NCBI GenBank assembly: GCA_013397435.1
Contig: VZRG01000865.1
Span: 65,261 to 129,260, forward strand
Origin: Erythrocercus mccallii
Taxonomy: Eukaryota; Chordata; Aves; Passeriformes; Dicruridae
Length of the DNA stretch: 64,000 bases
Reading direction: 5' to 3'
Of the stretch, positions 1 to 13,300 are shown piece by piece. Made by a program: the position numbers and the translations under genes. The stretch's first letter is position 1; each line of letters opens with the position of its first letter. The notes under the pieces are model-generated. The model had not been told where the DNA came from. It saw only the letters and a list, made by a program, of their open reading frames with translations, and made no database searches.

Positions 1-1301
1 CCAATCTCCTGTACCACTCTTAACAATTTAATCCATAGCAGTTTGTCTTCACAGGCTGTAATTGATTTGTCTGTGATTTAGCTCATCAGACACTCATTAA
101 AGAGTTTGCAGCCTATTTTATTCATGAAGAGTGAGAGTCAAGGATCTAAAACCACTTTGTCTTTGTCTTAACTGGATTCATTTAGTATTCTGGGATTTGG
201 GAAGGCTAATAAACTTAAACGAGCTATTATTTAAAGGTGAGCTGCCAAGTGAACATGAAGAATGATCCAAACACCGGCAGTGTGCCAAGGGCTCTCCATC
301 GTCAGGTGTCAGGTGTGAGCAGCCGAGGGAATTGTTGCTAAAATCCCAGATATTCTTCACTTCTCTGCAGTGGGCATCCCACAATGCCCTGCCCATGTGT
401 GATGGGATAATACAGCTTGCAGGGGAGCTGCTGGACCTCTGTCTGCAGTGAAGATGGCATTTTGTGCTAGTGATGTCGGTGGGATACATAGAAATATTTT
501 GTGCATTGTGTAGGGTTTGAGCTTGACATCTGGTTTTCCTTATTAGGGGCCGCTATTGTTCTGAGCTGCCGTCTGTGCTCTGGCAGTGCCTGTAACAATG
601 AGCACTTCTCACATCGCTGGCACACACATGCTGAGAAAATGCCTGTCACCATCCTTTCACAGGGATACACCAGCAATCTGCAAAAGAGAACAATACCCCT
701 GAGCTGCAGAAAGCAGTTGCCTTTCCCCACTACTTTAATGAACACCTGAGACATTACCAAGCTGTAGGAAGAGGAGATGGGATAAATGGTTCTCCATTCT
801 GCTCCTTCCTGAGCCTGGTTCTGTATGTCATACACTTCCAGAAAGATGAATAATTCCCTATAATTGTTGAATTTACTATGTAATCATTTGCATAGTATCA
901 TCAAATTGCTTGTGACTTGGGGGGGGTCACGTAAGTGGCTATAACCACGTGTGGGTTCTTAAGTTGTTCATGGTCTTTTAAGGCAGCAATTCTGCCAGAG
1001 AACACATGCAGCTGGATCTGGGGTCTGCGCCAAATGTACTGACTTTGCTCAGGAACTGTGGGAAGCTGGTGGGGCCCCGCAGACAAAGCCCTGCGTGAGG
1101 GATCTGAAACCTGGCAGGATATGCTGCCATTTACATGAACTGACTTCCCACTTGCTGTGCGTATCTGGATTGGGAAATCTTTGGGAATATAAACTTTTCT
1201 AACTGCGTGGAGTCACAGCATTTATAAATACTCTAAGCTTGTGTTTATAACTGTACATCATCCTGTGTAAATATTAATACCATATTTTTCTTTCTTTGTA
1301 G
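1..1301 (+). other. VOPP1: VOPP1 intron 1, 3' end
   Basis: The window opens inside the intron before the first visible VOPP1 exon. It is ordinary AT-rich intron sequence ending in a pyrimidine-rich tract and TAG acceptor. A run of eight G inside GTGAC/GTCAC arms near 916-934 is the only local oddity. No gene, RNA or transposon was recognised. Confidence 0.8.
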
Positions 1302-1360
1302 TGTACAGAAGCCAAAAAACATTGCTGGTATTTTGAAGGATTATATCCTACATATTATAT
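1302..1360 (+). CDS. VOPP1: VOPP1 coding exon 2 (first in window)
   Basis: This 59-base exon follows a pyrimidine-rich tract and TAG acceptor, and is followed by GTAAGT. It starts in phase 0 and encodes CTEAKKHCWYFEGLYPTYY plus two bases of the next isoleucine codon. This is the start of the mature lumenal domain, just after the expected signal-peptide cleavage point. Exon number assumes the five-exon human structure. Confidence 0.95.
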
Positions 1361-4300
1361 GTAAGTAGTCATTACTTTTCTTTTTCAAAAGAGAATTAGA
1401 TTCTGTAGGGTCTTAGACTGTTACTCTTTTACTTATTATACTTTTTCTATAACTTCTCTGAGACTTTTACAAATTTGAAAATGAAGATGCAGTAAACTTT
1501 CATTTCCCTCTTCCCTGTAACCTATCTCTTTCCCTTTTTCCTTATTAAAAAAAACTGCACACATTCATCTTGCCATACACCCCAGATGACCTTTCCAACT
1601 GAAAACAAAACTCAAGTACTTGAACAGCTCTTATTTCAGAACACTGAAAGGAAAGATAAGTAGAGCAGTGTGAAGACAGTTCTCCCTTTGTTTTGAACAA
1701 GGACAGGTAATCAGATAGAATAGCAAGAATGCTTTGAAAGTAACTTTGTCCCTGTGCTAATACTGTTGTTTAATTTAGAGAGTTGAGGTGATTTGTTATC
1801 CATGGCATAACTGTCCTTTTGATGAGTGGCATCTACATTCACATCAGACTTGGGTATGAACCAAATGTCAATGACATGTAAGTGTATGACTGAGAATCTC
1901 TCTAATTACAGTTTTCCGTGTCATACTGCCCACAGCAATGAAAAAAAGTGAAGGAATTATGTGGATGAGAGGTACATTCCATGTGGATTTAGGGGCAGAA
2001 AGGAGATAAATGTAGTAAACTTTGTATCTGGGTTGTATAACTATCATTGCAAACAACTGTAAACATCAGTTAAAAAAAATAAAGTGGGGTAGAAGAACAT
2101 TAGGTTATCTATTCCCTGATCAAGCTCTTTCTTGCTGAAGAATTGAAAATTATTGTAATCCTTATGCTACCCAAGAACTTCCCTCCCTTTTCTTTTCCAC
2201 CTCCACTTCATCTGCCAGAAGCAGGAGAGAAATGCTAGAGACAAAAAGCAGCCAGGAAGCCAGTTGCAAAATAAAGCCCACAGAAAGAGTGAAACACCAT
2301 GATTTAATCATCTGTGATCCTAGATATTAACAATTTAGGAAGTGTTTGTGCCTAGAACTCACTGTCTTTTTTTCAGATGGCTGAAATGTTGAAAATTTTT
2401 CATAAAATTCTCAATTTTCTGTTGGCCAGAACAGATGGGGGAATTTAAATAAGTTCATTTTCTTTGCATGCTAATAACAACAGGACTTTGGTTCCACCTA
2501 CATTTTACTGCTTTTCTGCAATGTGAGAAGGAAGCTAAGGGATGTTAAAAAATTTTGAAAATCTCGCTGTACCTTGACCTTCATGAGTGTGTTATTCATC
2601 ATCACCTTGGTGTTTTGCTTACATTTCTGCCCATGTGCTTTCACAGATAGAGTTTGTCTCCTTTGGCAATGCACAGGGGTGGCTACTTGGAGACTGGGTA
2701 TTGGTTCAGACCCTTTGTGTATCCTGTGCATCCTGCAAAAGCAAGGGTTACCAAAAAAATCCTGTTGTGTATTGACACTGTCAGGTCAATCCGGAGACTG
2801 TCACTAGTCATCGTGTGTTTTGTGGTAGTTATTGCAACACCATGTTATCTGAGTCATTGCATGAAAGTGTTGTGGTTGCCACTCTCCTGAATAGAGCAAG
2901 TAAATGGAAAAAGGAAGAGGGAAGGAGTGGCCTTTGCGTGCTCACAACTGTCCTGATGCTGATGAATGTCATGTTAATACTAATGTTGTCGTTGTTGTGG
3001 TTATGAGTTCAAGTGGGCACTAGGGAAAGACGATAAGGATTAGGGGATGGTAGAGCTGAGAGGATAGATACTTATGTGTGACAAGTGAAGGAATAGGGAA
3101 GGGAGTGGGGAGAGGCTATCTGAGTGCACAGGAGCCCAGTGGAGTTAAATGGGGTATGCATCAAAACAATAGGAAGGTCGTGCATGTCTGCGGCACCTGG
3201 GCTGTTCTACTTTGTTACTTCTGCAATTTCAGTTTCTGTTGTCTAGGGTCCCCAGCTGCTTCCTACCTGCGCTGTCTTTTCACACCTGTTTCGTGGAGGA
3301 GAGGCACAACTCCAATCTTAATATCTTAGGGTGAAATCCCATTGCTTCAGCACTTGTTTGACCCTTCACTGAGTTAATTCAATTTGCTAATCCCACAGAA
3401 AGTTGTTCATTTTAGCACATTCGAGTCAGTGTTGAATTAGCTTGGTATAGATTTTGGCAAACACTGGTGAAGTGGGAGGAGAGGAGTATTCTGCATATTG
3501 TGAGGGAGGAGGCATGAATAGCAGTCTCCATCAGTATATGGTTACATGTTAAATCATCTAAAGGCCTAATATATAACTTTGTCCTGAGAGTGCCTCCTCT
3601 GTAGAAATCTAGATCTGGGATGGGCTATAGTGAAACGGGTTTTATTTTATCTTAAAATTTCTGTAGCAACAGTCCATATGAAGCAGATATATTTAGATTT
3701 ATATTTAAAGGACTTTGCAATAGGTTCCATTTGTTTCTGTCACTGGTTTTCTGAAAAAACTTTCTTCTACCCAGTTAATATACATAGCCTCTACTTTGGT
3801 CATGTGACTGTCTTTGGAGACTTACAAAACCCAGCAATGCAATCCTTTTTAATGATTTCCCTGTGATTTCAGTCCCATGCTGGCACTATGTCACGTCTCA
3901 TGGAGACAGTTGGTATTATAATGAAAAGGTTGGCATGTCAGCTCAGAAATGCCAAGTGCTGTGTCTATTTACAAATGCAGTGTGGCATGCTGGGACTGAG
4001 GTATCCCATGCTGGGACTGAGGTATCCCTGAACTGGCCCATCTACACACCTTATCACCACTGGATAGGCACATCCTCCTAGAAGGTTCCTGCCTCACTTT
4101 CAATTACACAGAGTAACAGAAATCTGGTGGACTGTCATATAAAGTGGTGGTTTGCTCTTATCGGAAGTTTAAAGGCAAGATAACTGAGTTAATCTTTCCT
4201 GTAAAGGCTCTACTTCAGCCATCCAAAGACAAATAAGAATGTGTCTGCTAAGCCAGAGGAACAGTGTGCCAAAATAAGTGCTCTGGAAATTCAGCTAGAT

Positions 4301-7300
4301 TTGGGCGGCTAAAGCGTGCAATTCCTCTTTGAAGCTTAGGGGGTCTTTTTAGGTTTTTTTATTCAATCTGCCTTCCCGTAGAATAATTTTAAAAAGAAAA
4401 ACCTATTAGAGATATTGTTCAAAACTTGCTTAAAAAAGCAAAAAGCTTGTCTGTTATTCTTTCTGTCTTAACAGATAGGGCAAAGTTGGAGATCGCTGTT
4501 CCAGAACTAATGATACATCTTTCTGTCCAACTATTTAATGGTATTAGTATTTTTTTAAATAATTTTTCCAATGGACATAATTATTTATATATATCCTTCA
4601 TATATCATCAGTAAGCTTCAGTTTAATTCAAGCATGTTTCTTCCAAATGTAATCAATTTCTTAAGGCTAGACCGATGAATTGATAATTTTCCAAAATTTT
4701 TCCCTCTCCTGTGTGAGTAAGATACAGCTTATTTCAGACCAGAAGTGAACATGGAAAGCTTACCAAGAATTTGAGAGATGTGTGCTGGTCTTCTGTCATT
4801 AGTACAGGCAGCTTCCAAGACTCTTATTTCCATAACCCATCCAACCATTTCTCCATGTCCTTGTCGCCTGAGTCACCAGAGACTGTTTCCAGTTAGATAC
4901 TTTTCTCCTATTTCAACAGAATGGTTTTTTTAAATATGACCTAGAAAAATAAGTAAGCAAATATAGAGCAGAGAAAGGAATTAGTCATTGGAGTCTAATT
5001 CTTATCCTTTGGAAAAACGGAGCCAAGTTGTTCCTGACTTTGCTTAAAGAATTAGATCATATGTCTCCTTGTGTGGATGCACAAAAAGTGATTCAGAGTT
5101 TAAAGCTGTCTCAAGAGACTCAACTGATGCTCTGCAAGTATCCTCATCCCACTCTCACTTAAGTAAGCCAGCTCAGCCTTATCTTAGATGCACTAATGGT
5201 TGGCAGAAGGAACAGTCAAGGTACTTTTCTTCTATGGCAATAATGTGAATAGTAATATAGAGAATACATTAGATTGCAAAACCACCTCCCCTGTAGGCAG
5301 ATGCCAGCAGCACTTAAGATACTCCGGTTGTTTTTCCACTTCTAAATTGGGCATGAATAGGAGAGGGAAGGCTGCCTTATGTTTTGCTGATGAGTAATAG
5401 TTTGATTGGAATGATTGTGAATGTCACTGCAGGGTGAAGTATATTTCCTGGTATGATTGATCAATCCTGTAGGTCTTTTCTGTTTATTTTTCCATCAGTT
5501 GTTAGCTACCATCATAATGGGGCTTTTAATGAGGTGATAAATTCCAGATGCATGTTTCTTATCCTCTCCTTGCCAAGCTTCATGGCATATTTATAAATCA
5601 GCAGGAATGTTTTTGAGTATGAGTGGTAGGCATGTGTCCACAGCAGTAGATATACCATGGCTGATGTCACTGGGGCAGTGAAGGACTCACCCATAGGGAG
5701 GGGTCCCATTATCCCCTGCCCTCTGAGCCATCACCATGGTGTTTGTTTTGGTTTTTTAACACATTTAGCCTTTTTAGACTGTAAAGTCTGCACTTGGTTA
5801 TGAGAATACTGAGGGAGACAGTATAGAAAGCTGTGCTGAAGATGGGGTAAATGACATCTCACGCTCTCTGGTTTGTCCATAGATGGCTCCCACTGCCAGT
5901 GTAGTGGTAGAAGCTCTTCTTGCTGAACTTGGTGTCCCTTCCAACTACTAGTTCTGAGGTTTGGCTTTTCTAACATCACACCTACTTGTATATATGATGA
6001 TTTCTAAACGCCTCCTTGGTAGCATGTATCTTTTTCTACTTCCGAAATTCTGATTATTTGCATCTGAGTTCTGCCCTGGGGTCCTTGTCTTAATTGTCTT
6101 AATTGTCTTGATTTATGAAAGGTGTGCTACTAAGTGGAAGACCTCCAGAAAGAAACATGGACATTTTCTCTGGAAGGAAGTGTTAACCACTGCTGGTGGT
6201 AATTATGTGAAGAACAGAACAGAGAGGATTGGCATCTTGTAGTATCTTCTAATTCTTATCCAAGGCAGGACCTGGATTAATGTTGAAAGCAGGTAGAAGT
6301 GCTGTATTTTTAGGGTAATATGTTTCCACCATAGAAACCAGTTTACTGCATACAGCAGACAACTGCACATGTACACATTTGTGTTGATGTAATCTGTTTA
6401 ATTTTTCATTTAGAATTGGTATAAGAACACTAACGGAAACCTAAAAAATTAATATTTGCTAATATTCTTCATGTTTAAAACACCTTCCTGCCCTGCATGG
6501 GTAGGGCCATTTATTTTTTTTATTGTAGAGAAGAATGAGGAATATATTAAGATTGTGGTTTTTCATGGGGTTTGAAATAATTTTTTTGCTCATTTCCCCA
6601 TGCTTCTCTGTGCTGATTAAGTTTTGTTGTATTTATTACACAGCCATATTCGTCTGGGTTTTGAATATGAATCCTTATAATCTTTGTGGTCAGTCCATAA
6701 TAATTCTGTGCATTATTAAGAACGTGCAAAATGTCCCAGATGAACACATTTTAAAAGTGGTTTTCTCTTGCTGTTACGCAGATAGCTCAGAGGGAACTTC
6801 TTCCCTCAGTGTGTGTACAAGAGGCTGGGAAACCACCTCAAACCAGACACTGGGTGTGTTGCATGATGGTGGCTATTGTCTGTGCTCCACATCCTGTTAT
6901 GTTTACTGCTGTTAATTAAGTTGGCTTTCCTGATGGTACACTTAGCTTTTCATTGCAATTACAGCTGCATGAAGTGTCAGCAGGTGTGTGCTTAGGGCAG
7001 TAATATAGCTGCTGATTTATCCTTCCATTTGATTTGAAGCCAGCAGGGAGGAGGGAGAGGGGAGGCAATGTAATAGTTTTGCACGTTTCCAGGAGCCTTG
7101 AATAGCTGGCAAGGTACAGAAATGGAGACCTGGATTCACTCCAGGGCCACCACTTTTGCAGTGAGCAGCCACAGGAAGGTCTGTTTGCAAATATAGTTCA
7201 ATTCAGGAACATAAGTGCACGTTTTGTGTCGTAAAGGAAGACAGCAGTAATTATCAGACCATCTGTATAAAAGGTAACAGAAACCCACCACCATTGCTCA

Positions 7301-10300
7301 GTCCTGTGTGGCCTTAAACAATAACAGTGCAAAATGTCACAGCCAGCTTCAAAAGTCAGTGCCATTGAGGTGGCTTACTCCTTGCTCCAAACAAGAGACT
7401 AGAGCTGCCCAGCAGGGTAGGTGCCTTGCCACAAACTGGAATTTCCTTCAATGGATCAGTTATCTAAAGCAATCTGGGGTCAGTTAGGCTGCCAAATTAA
7501 CACCTGGCTCAACTTGCTAGGAGTAGGTCCTGGAGAGGGGTTTAATAGCTTAACCTTCACAGGCCATCAAACAAGTGATGGACCTAATTTCAGATTTAAG
7601 GCTTTGAATGATTTTGGAGTTGAAGGCTGACCAGGTATAGGCAGCTAATTCTGAGAAAGGTGAGGAAAGAGGAAAAGAGGGCATCCTCTGTCTTCTAGTG
7701 GGGTACTCCTCTGAGACCAGACCCACCACTGGCTGAGCTGGAGCAGAGAACCCAGTCCCATCCCCTTCTCATTTCCAGAGGATGTGATAACCACAGTTGT
7801 GACTTACCATGAGTGAGCCTCACTTTTTCCTGTGGAGGGTGTTTGATTTGAAATACTCATCAGGTCTTAATTCTTCCATGTCCCAGGCAAGAACTCTAAT
7901 GCGAGGCTGAGAATCAGTTTCTTCTGGCTTCCCCTATCAGTGGGACAGGAAGGGTTGCACTACTTGAGCTGCAGTGGACAGTGTCAAAGGGCATCTGACA
8001 CCTAAGTAATCTTGAAGTTCTAATCCTTTCTAAGTAGGGAGACCCTGAATTAAAATTTTGAAAGACTTGATGGCTTTTAACAGTTGGCCATTACTACCCA
8101 GTCCTCTGCAGTTGATCATGCAGTGGTTTGGTGCAGGAAAAAAAGGTTTACTATGTGTTAGTATCTTAAATTGAGGCAGACAGCAAATTTCTGGATACCC
8201 ATCGCCCCCTGCCAGCAGACTGCTTATGATTTCCCCAGACAGGGATGAGATGCAGTAGGACTGCCTGCCCACTGGGAGCGGCTTGAGATTAGAAGAACTA
8301 ATCATCTGTTTAATAAGAGGCCTGATGATTAAGGACTAGAAGTCCTTGTTCCCGTTGATATGAGAAATTTACAATTCCACCTCCAGAAAATTCAAACTTG
8401 TCATACACATTATCTATGGCTTACTTTTGTCAGAGCCTTAAGCAATGCTGTTTCTCTGCATTGTTCTGTGAAATAAAAGCCTGCAGCCTGTGTTGAAAAA
8501 TGACTGTTTAAGGCTTCATATACTGCCAGAGCCCAAGCCACTGCAATTCTTAGTAGGTTCTGCCACAGGGGGAACAAAGAAAATTAGTAGATGAGTATGT
8601 GATGGCCAGAAAGCCATGTAGTGGTACTTTACAGACAACAAAGAGAGTTCCTCTGTAGGATGGCTTTCTTCTTGGGATCTGGGAAGAGAGGGCTGGGGTT
8701 ATGGTAAACCTTTGGGTAGCAGAAGATTGTGAGAAGGGTTGGTTTGGTAGGGGCACCTGAGCAAATACTTCTCATCCCATCAGAAGTGGGGGAGGATTTG
8801 CTGTATTCTGCTGAGTTCTTGAGCAGAATTGGTGTTTATAAGCTCTTCACCTAAAGAGCAATTGCAAAATAAGCCCTTTTTCAGCTGTTGCCTGCTCTTG
8901 TTTTTCACATCTGTGTGAAGGACAGGAGCCAAATATCTTGTCTTGTAGGAGATTTTAGTTGTGTCAAAGCAGACAGGACTCTAATCTGACCAAATATTGT
9001 TTCTGTCTCTATTGTTTCTCTCAGTTGTTTCTACTCTGTAGAAAAAATTTACCTGACAGCCCTTTTCCTTTTTTTTTGTCCTACATTTTCTTATGTAGTT
9101 AAGGGCTGTGTGATTTACCAAGCACCTGGAAAACTATCTCTCTAGTACTCTCCTTGGTACCAGTAGCAGTGATTTTACTGTCAAGTACAGATGTGCACTG
9201 AGGTCACAGTTCCATTCATCTATGAAGCAGCTGTATTTATTATAATAAACTTATCTATTCATACTTTTCAGACCTGTGTTTTACAAGGCACTGTTATTGC
9301 ACGTGCTGAGAGATCACCTTTGCTATTTATAAGATAATGCTTTTGAGTCCTGAGAACCTGTAACTGCAGGTGACTATGGTGGAATCATGTCTGCTGAAAA
9401 TTAGGCCAGGGATACACAAATGACCCTAAGATCAAGGCCGGAATGCAGATGTTCCCTACAACTCCATTCCACCAGCCAAAGACCTTTTCTGCTCCTCAAG
9501 CACTTGAGTGAATGCCAGTGGAAGGATGTGGCCCTTGTGTTGCAATGTCTTTCCAGAGAGAGATTAAACCGCTTTGAGACTCAAAAATAGTTACTTAGGT
9601 GGGACTCCTGAGTGCAGAGTTGGACTCTCTGTTTTGATTTCCATGTTCTGTGGGCACCTGTAGCAAAACAGATTTCTTGGGATAACCCCTCCATTGTGTG
9701 GTGGTTTTTCCCGTGTCTGCAGCCAATAGTCTGTGACTTTCCTTGGATAGCAATACAGACAATGGGTTTGCTTTGAAGACTGCTTTTTATGGAAAGATGG
9801 AAATGCACTTATAGAATGTCTGAAATTAATAAAAGTTTAAGTAAACTTGGTAGAAAAATAACTCCTTCTCAATTACATGGTACACCTTTAGTTGATTTTC
9901 CCCATTTTTTTTCTGTCAGGTTTTAGTCTTGTGGCAATGTACCTCAGTGACATCACTCCTCATTGATAGCACAGCCATGACTTGGCGCTTCATCAGAATT
10001 GTTTCTGCTAGTCACTGTGTGGTGATTGCCTACTTTTTCTTTTTGTTTCAAGGAGTATTTGTTTTTTCTCTGTTAAGCATCATTGTTTCTGGGCTGCTGT
10101 GTTGCAAGCAGATTAGAGTATTTAATTTTTTAAACTTTATTTGTCCTAGAACAAGTAAATGCATATGCACACTTCAGCTGTCTGCTGTCATCTGTTCCAT
10201 AGGAGCAGACCTGAACCTTCTGACTGAGGGCTCAGCACTGAATCTGCCTGGAGATGACTCAGCCTCAGCAGTTCATCCATTACAGTTCTTATGGGGACTC

Positions 10301-13300
10301 CTTCTGGTCTTTTGCCTGTGCCAGCATTAGGGCCACATCTGGCACTTCCTTAGCTTCATCTAATGCTACTGTGAACCCCAAAATGTTTCCTTCTTGTTCT
10401 TAGCTTTGGTCTACTGCTGTATTTTCATTTACACAGTCCTCTGACTCCCTTTAGGTTTTTGCCCCCCACTCCAAGACTGCCAGTGCTTCTTGTGTTTTAA
10501 TGAATCCCAGTTTGTATCATAAAATTTACAGGTACGTGCAGCAATCATTTAACCTGTGACTGGTATGCAACCTTTTTTTGGAATTCATGTCAGGCTTGTC
10601 TTCAGAATAAGATGAGGTTAGAGATGATGCAGTTTACTCTACCTGGTTGTTGATGTGGGGTTGCGGTTTTATTTTGCCCACTCATCCTCTGTCTCTGTGT
10701 CTACAGTAGGGTTTCTGCCACTACATGTGGATTGACAATTTATGTTTTGTTTCACTCTTCCAAAATACATTACTAATCAAACATCTTAAACATTAAATCA
10801 GGTTTTGGCCCATATGATGTAAAATATCTAGAGAAAAAACCTAATAATAATACAGCTTCCATTTCAAAGATGTGGTGGTGGTAGTGAATGCAGCTCTTTG
10901 CTGCAGCACCTCTACTAAGGGAAGGGATTTGTTCAACTATGTAGATGCAGGTATAATTGGAAAAGAGCTGTTGGAGCATTTCATTGAGCAGCTATTATCC
11001 ACAGAACACATGCAAGTAAAGAGTTAATTTGTAAGGTTTGGGTCATATTGTATACCTTCATGTGAAACTATATGCTTTGCTTGTCCATAAAGGAAGGAAG
11101 TTCAGTGCCATGATTTGTGTGAACTCAGAGAAAAACCTTGTCACTGTGACCTGACACGCTGTGTAACTTTGATCTGTGACACAGCAGTTCCTTGGTATGC
11201 CAGCTGTTTAAGACATTGGACATGCACATACAGTCCTTTCATTCCAATGAAATGTGAATGAAAAGATGTACCTTCTAAATCATAAATCCCATTGCAGACA
11301 GTTTTTGGAAGAGAGATTGTATTCTTGGTGAAGTTTCAGTTTAGCAAAGCAACTAATTATGTCTTATCCTGTGACATAGGTTAACTTTTGATTAATGAAA
11401 TGAACATTGCCCTAGGGAAATGCAATTCTTGGATCGTCACTGGTCTGCGAAAGAGGGAAATCGACTTAAGAAAAGTCTTCTGGAGATGTGTTCAGTCCAG
11501 TTCTGATTGATAGTAAGGCTCATTCTGCTTCAACTAGCATTGGGCACACTGGTGCTTCCTTGTAAAGCAAAGTTAATGCATGGGTTCAATTTAAAGAAAA
11601 TGCATACCAATTCAATAAATATATGTGCATGTGCTTAGTTATGGGGGTTTTTTTAATGAACCAGGGTCTTAATTCTGCTGTGATTTGCTGTCAGGGAGTG
11701 AGAGATAGTACATCAAAGACTGATTATGCTTAAATTTGCATGTTACTCCATTAATAAGCTGATTTGTTGTTGGCTTTTGCCAGCTAATAAATAGGCTTTT
11801 GTAAATAATTTTCATATGATTGGAATCGATATTGTCAGGAGTTCTGTTGGTTTTCCATAATGCATTGAATAGAGAACAAGAGATCAAGACGGCTTTTGCT
11901 GTAGCCTAATGGCCATATCAGCAAACAGAATGTTCGCTCTTCCAGTCCTTTTTGGTACTGCTATCAAGTGGTGGGGAGTGCAAACAGCAGGTTGGCATCA
12001 TCCTTGATTCCAGGCTCCTACATATGGGTACATGTGTCCATTTTCACAAGCACACAGAATAAAGCACCTGTTTGGTTTTATGGGTAAAAAGTGACAAAGT
12101 TACCAGTGTCAGATCTCAAAGGGGTTTGAGAGTTGTGGTACTGGTTTACTTTTCACAAATCCACCCAGCAAATGCAGTGCTCAGCCTGGGATGAGCTGGC
12201 TCAGAAAGCTTACCGACTGCCAAGAACTGGAGCCAGGATGAGAGACTTCTCTACCCTTTGCATCATTGTTTTCAACCATTTGAAAGTTCAGTCACCTGAA
12301 ACTTCTCTTTGATGGCCTGTTTGTTTGTCAGTCAGTGGTCTCAGGAGCTTCATAAATATTCAGCAGTGTAGCCTTTCTGCTTTCCAGCTGGTGCTTTAGC
12401 CTTCTTTTGCAGGATTAAAAGCTAAGCCGTTGAGACTTAAAAATGGTGCTGACTGGATAACTTAAAGAAAAAATAGATTGAGATACTATACTCCTCTACA
12501 GATGTTCCCTTAATTTTGGTGGTTTGGATGACCATAATTATATATTTTAAAATAGCCATTTCCCATCTCTTCTGTCTTTGGAGAAAATAGATGCAAAATA
12601 AGCAAGGCAAGAGTGGGCATAGGGGAAGTGTGTGTGCAGTCTCTGTGACCTCTCTGTTTAAGTTTTATTACAGGTGAAGCTCTTGGGGCTATGGGAAATT
12701 ATGCCTCCCCTCCCCATCCTGTGTGTGGTCAGATGTAGATGTCTGGACTGATAGAACCAGTGTGTGGAGGCAGAGATAAAGACTGCTCATATTTCTAAAA
12801 TCCTTCTTTTTATTTTTGTCCTAATGGACTCAAGAAGGTCTTCTAGATTTACGGGCTCTGTTTCTTCTCTGCTTTTCTGGCCCAACAAAATCCTTGCTGT
12901 GCAGCATGAGCCAAGGGGGCAAGTGCCCACCACCATGGATGAAGTGCTCCAACCAAAGTATGTTGAAGACCAAAGGGGTACCATGAGCCCTGGTGTAACA
13001 GAAGGCAGCAGCTTCCAGCCTGTTTTGGAAGGAACCTGAATCTGTGCTTGACTTCAACAGACGTCTTGAAAGCTCCTGTTTGGTTGAACCACTGTGGAAG
13101 CATGGAGGAATACTTAATTTCTTGGTCTCAAGGGGACTGAAGTTAATGCTGACTTGCTATATCTTGTTAGTAGTTATGTGAGATTTGGTAGCTTTAAGTA
13201 TGAGCAGTTGTCAGGTCTTGGGAAGCTTTAAAGAATAAAAATTGCAGATGGGTCACTTTCAAGTTCAGTGACAGCAGTGGGTGTTTTCGCTTTTGGCATG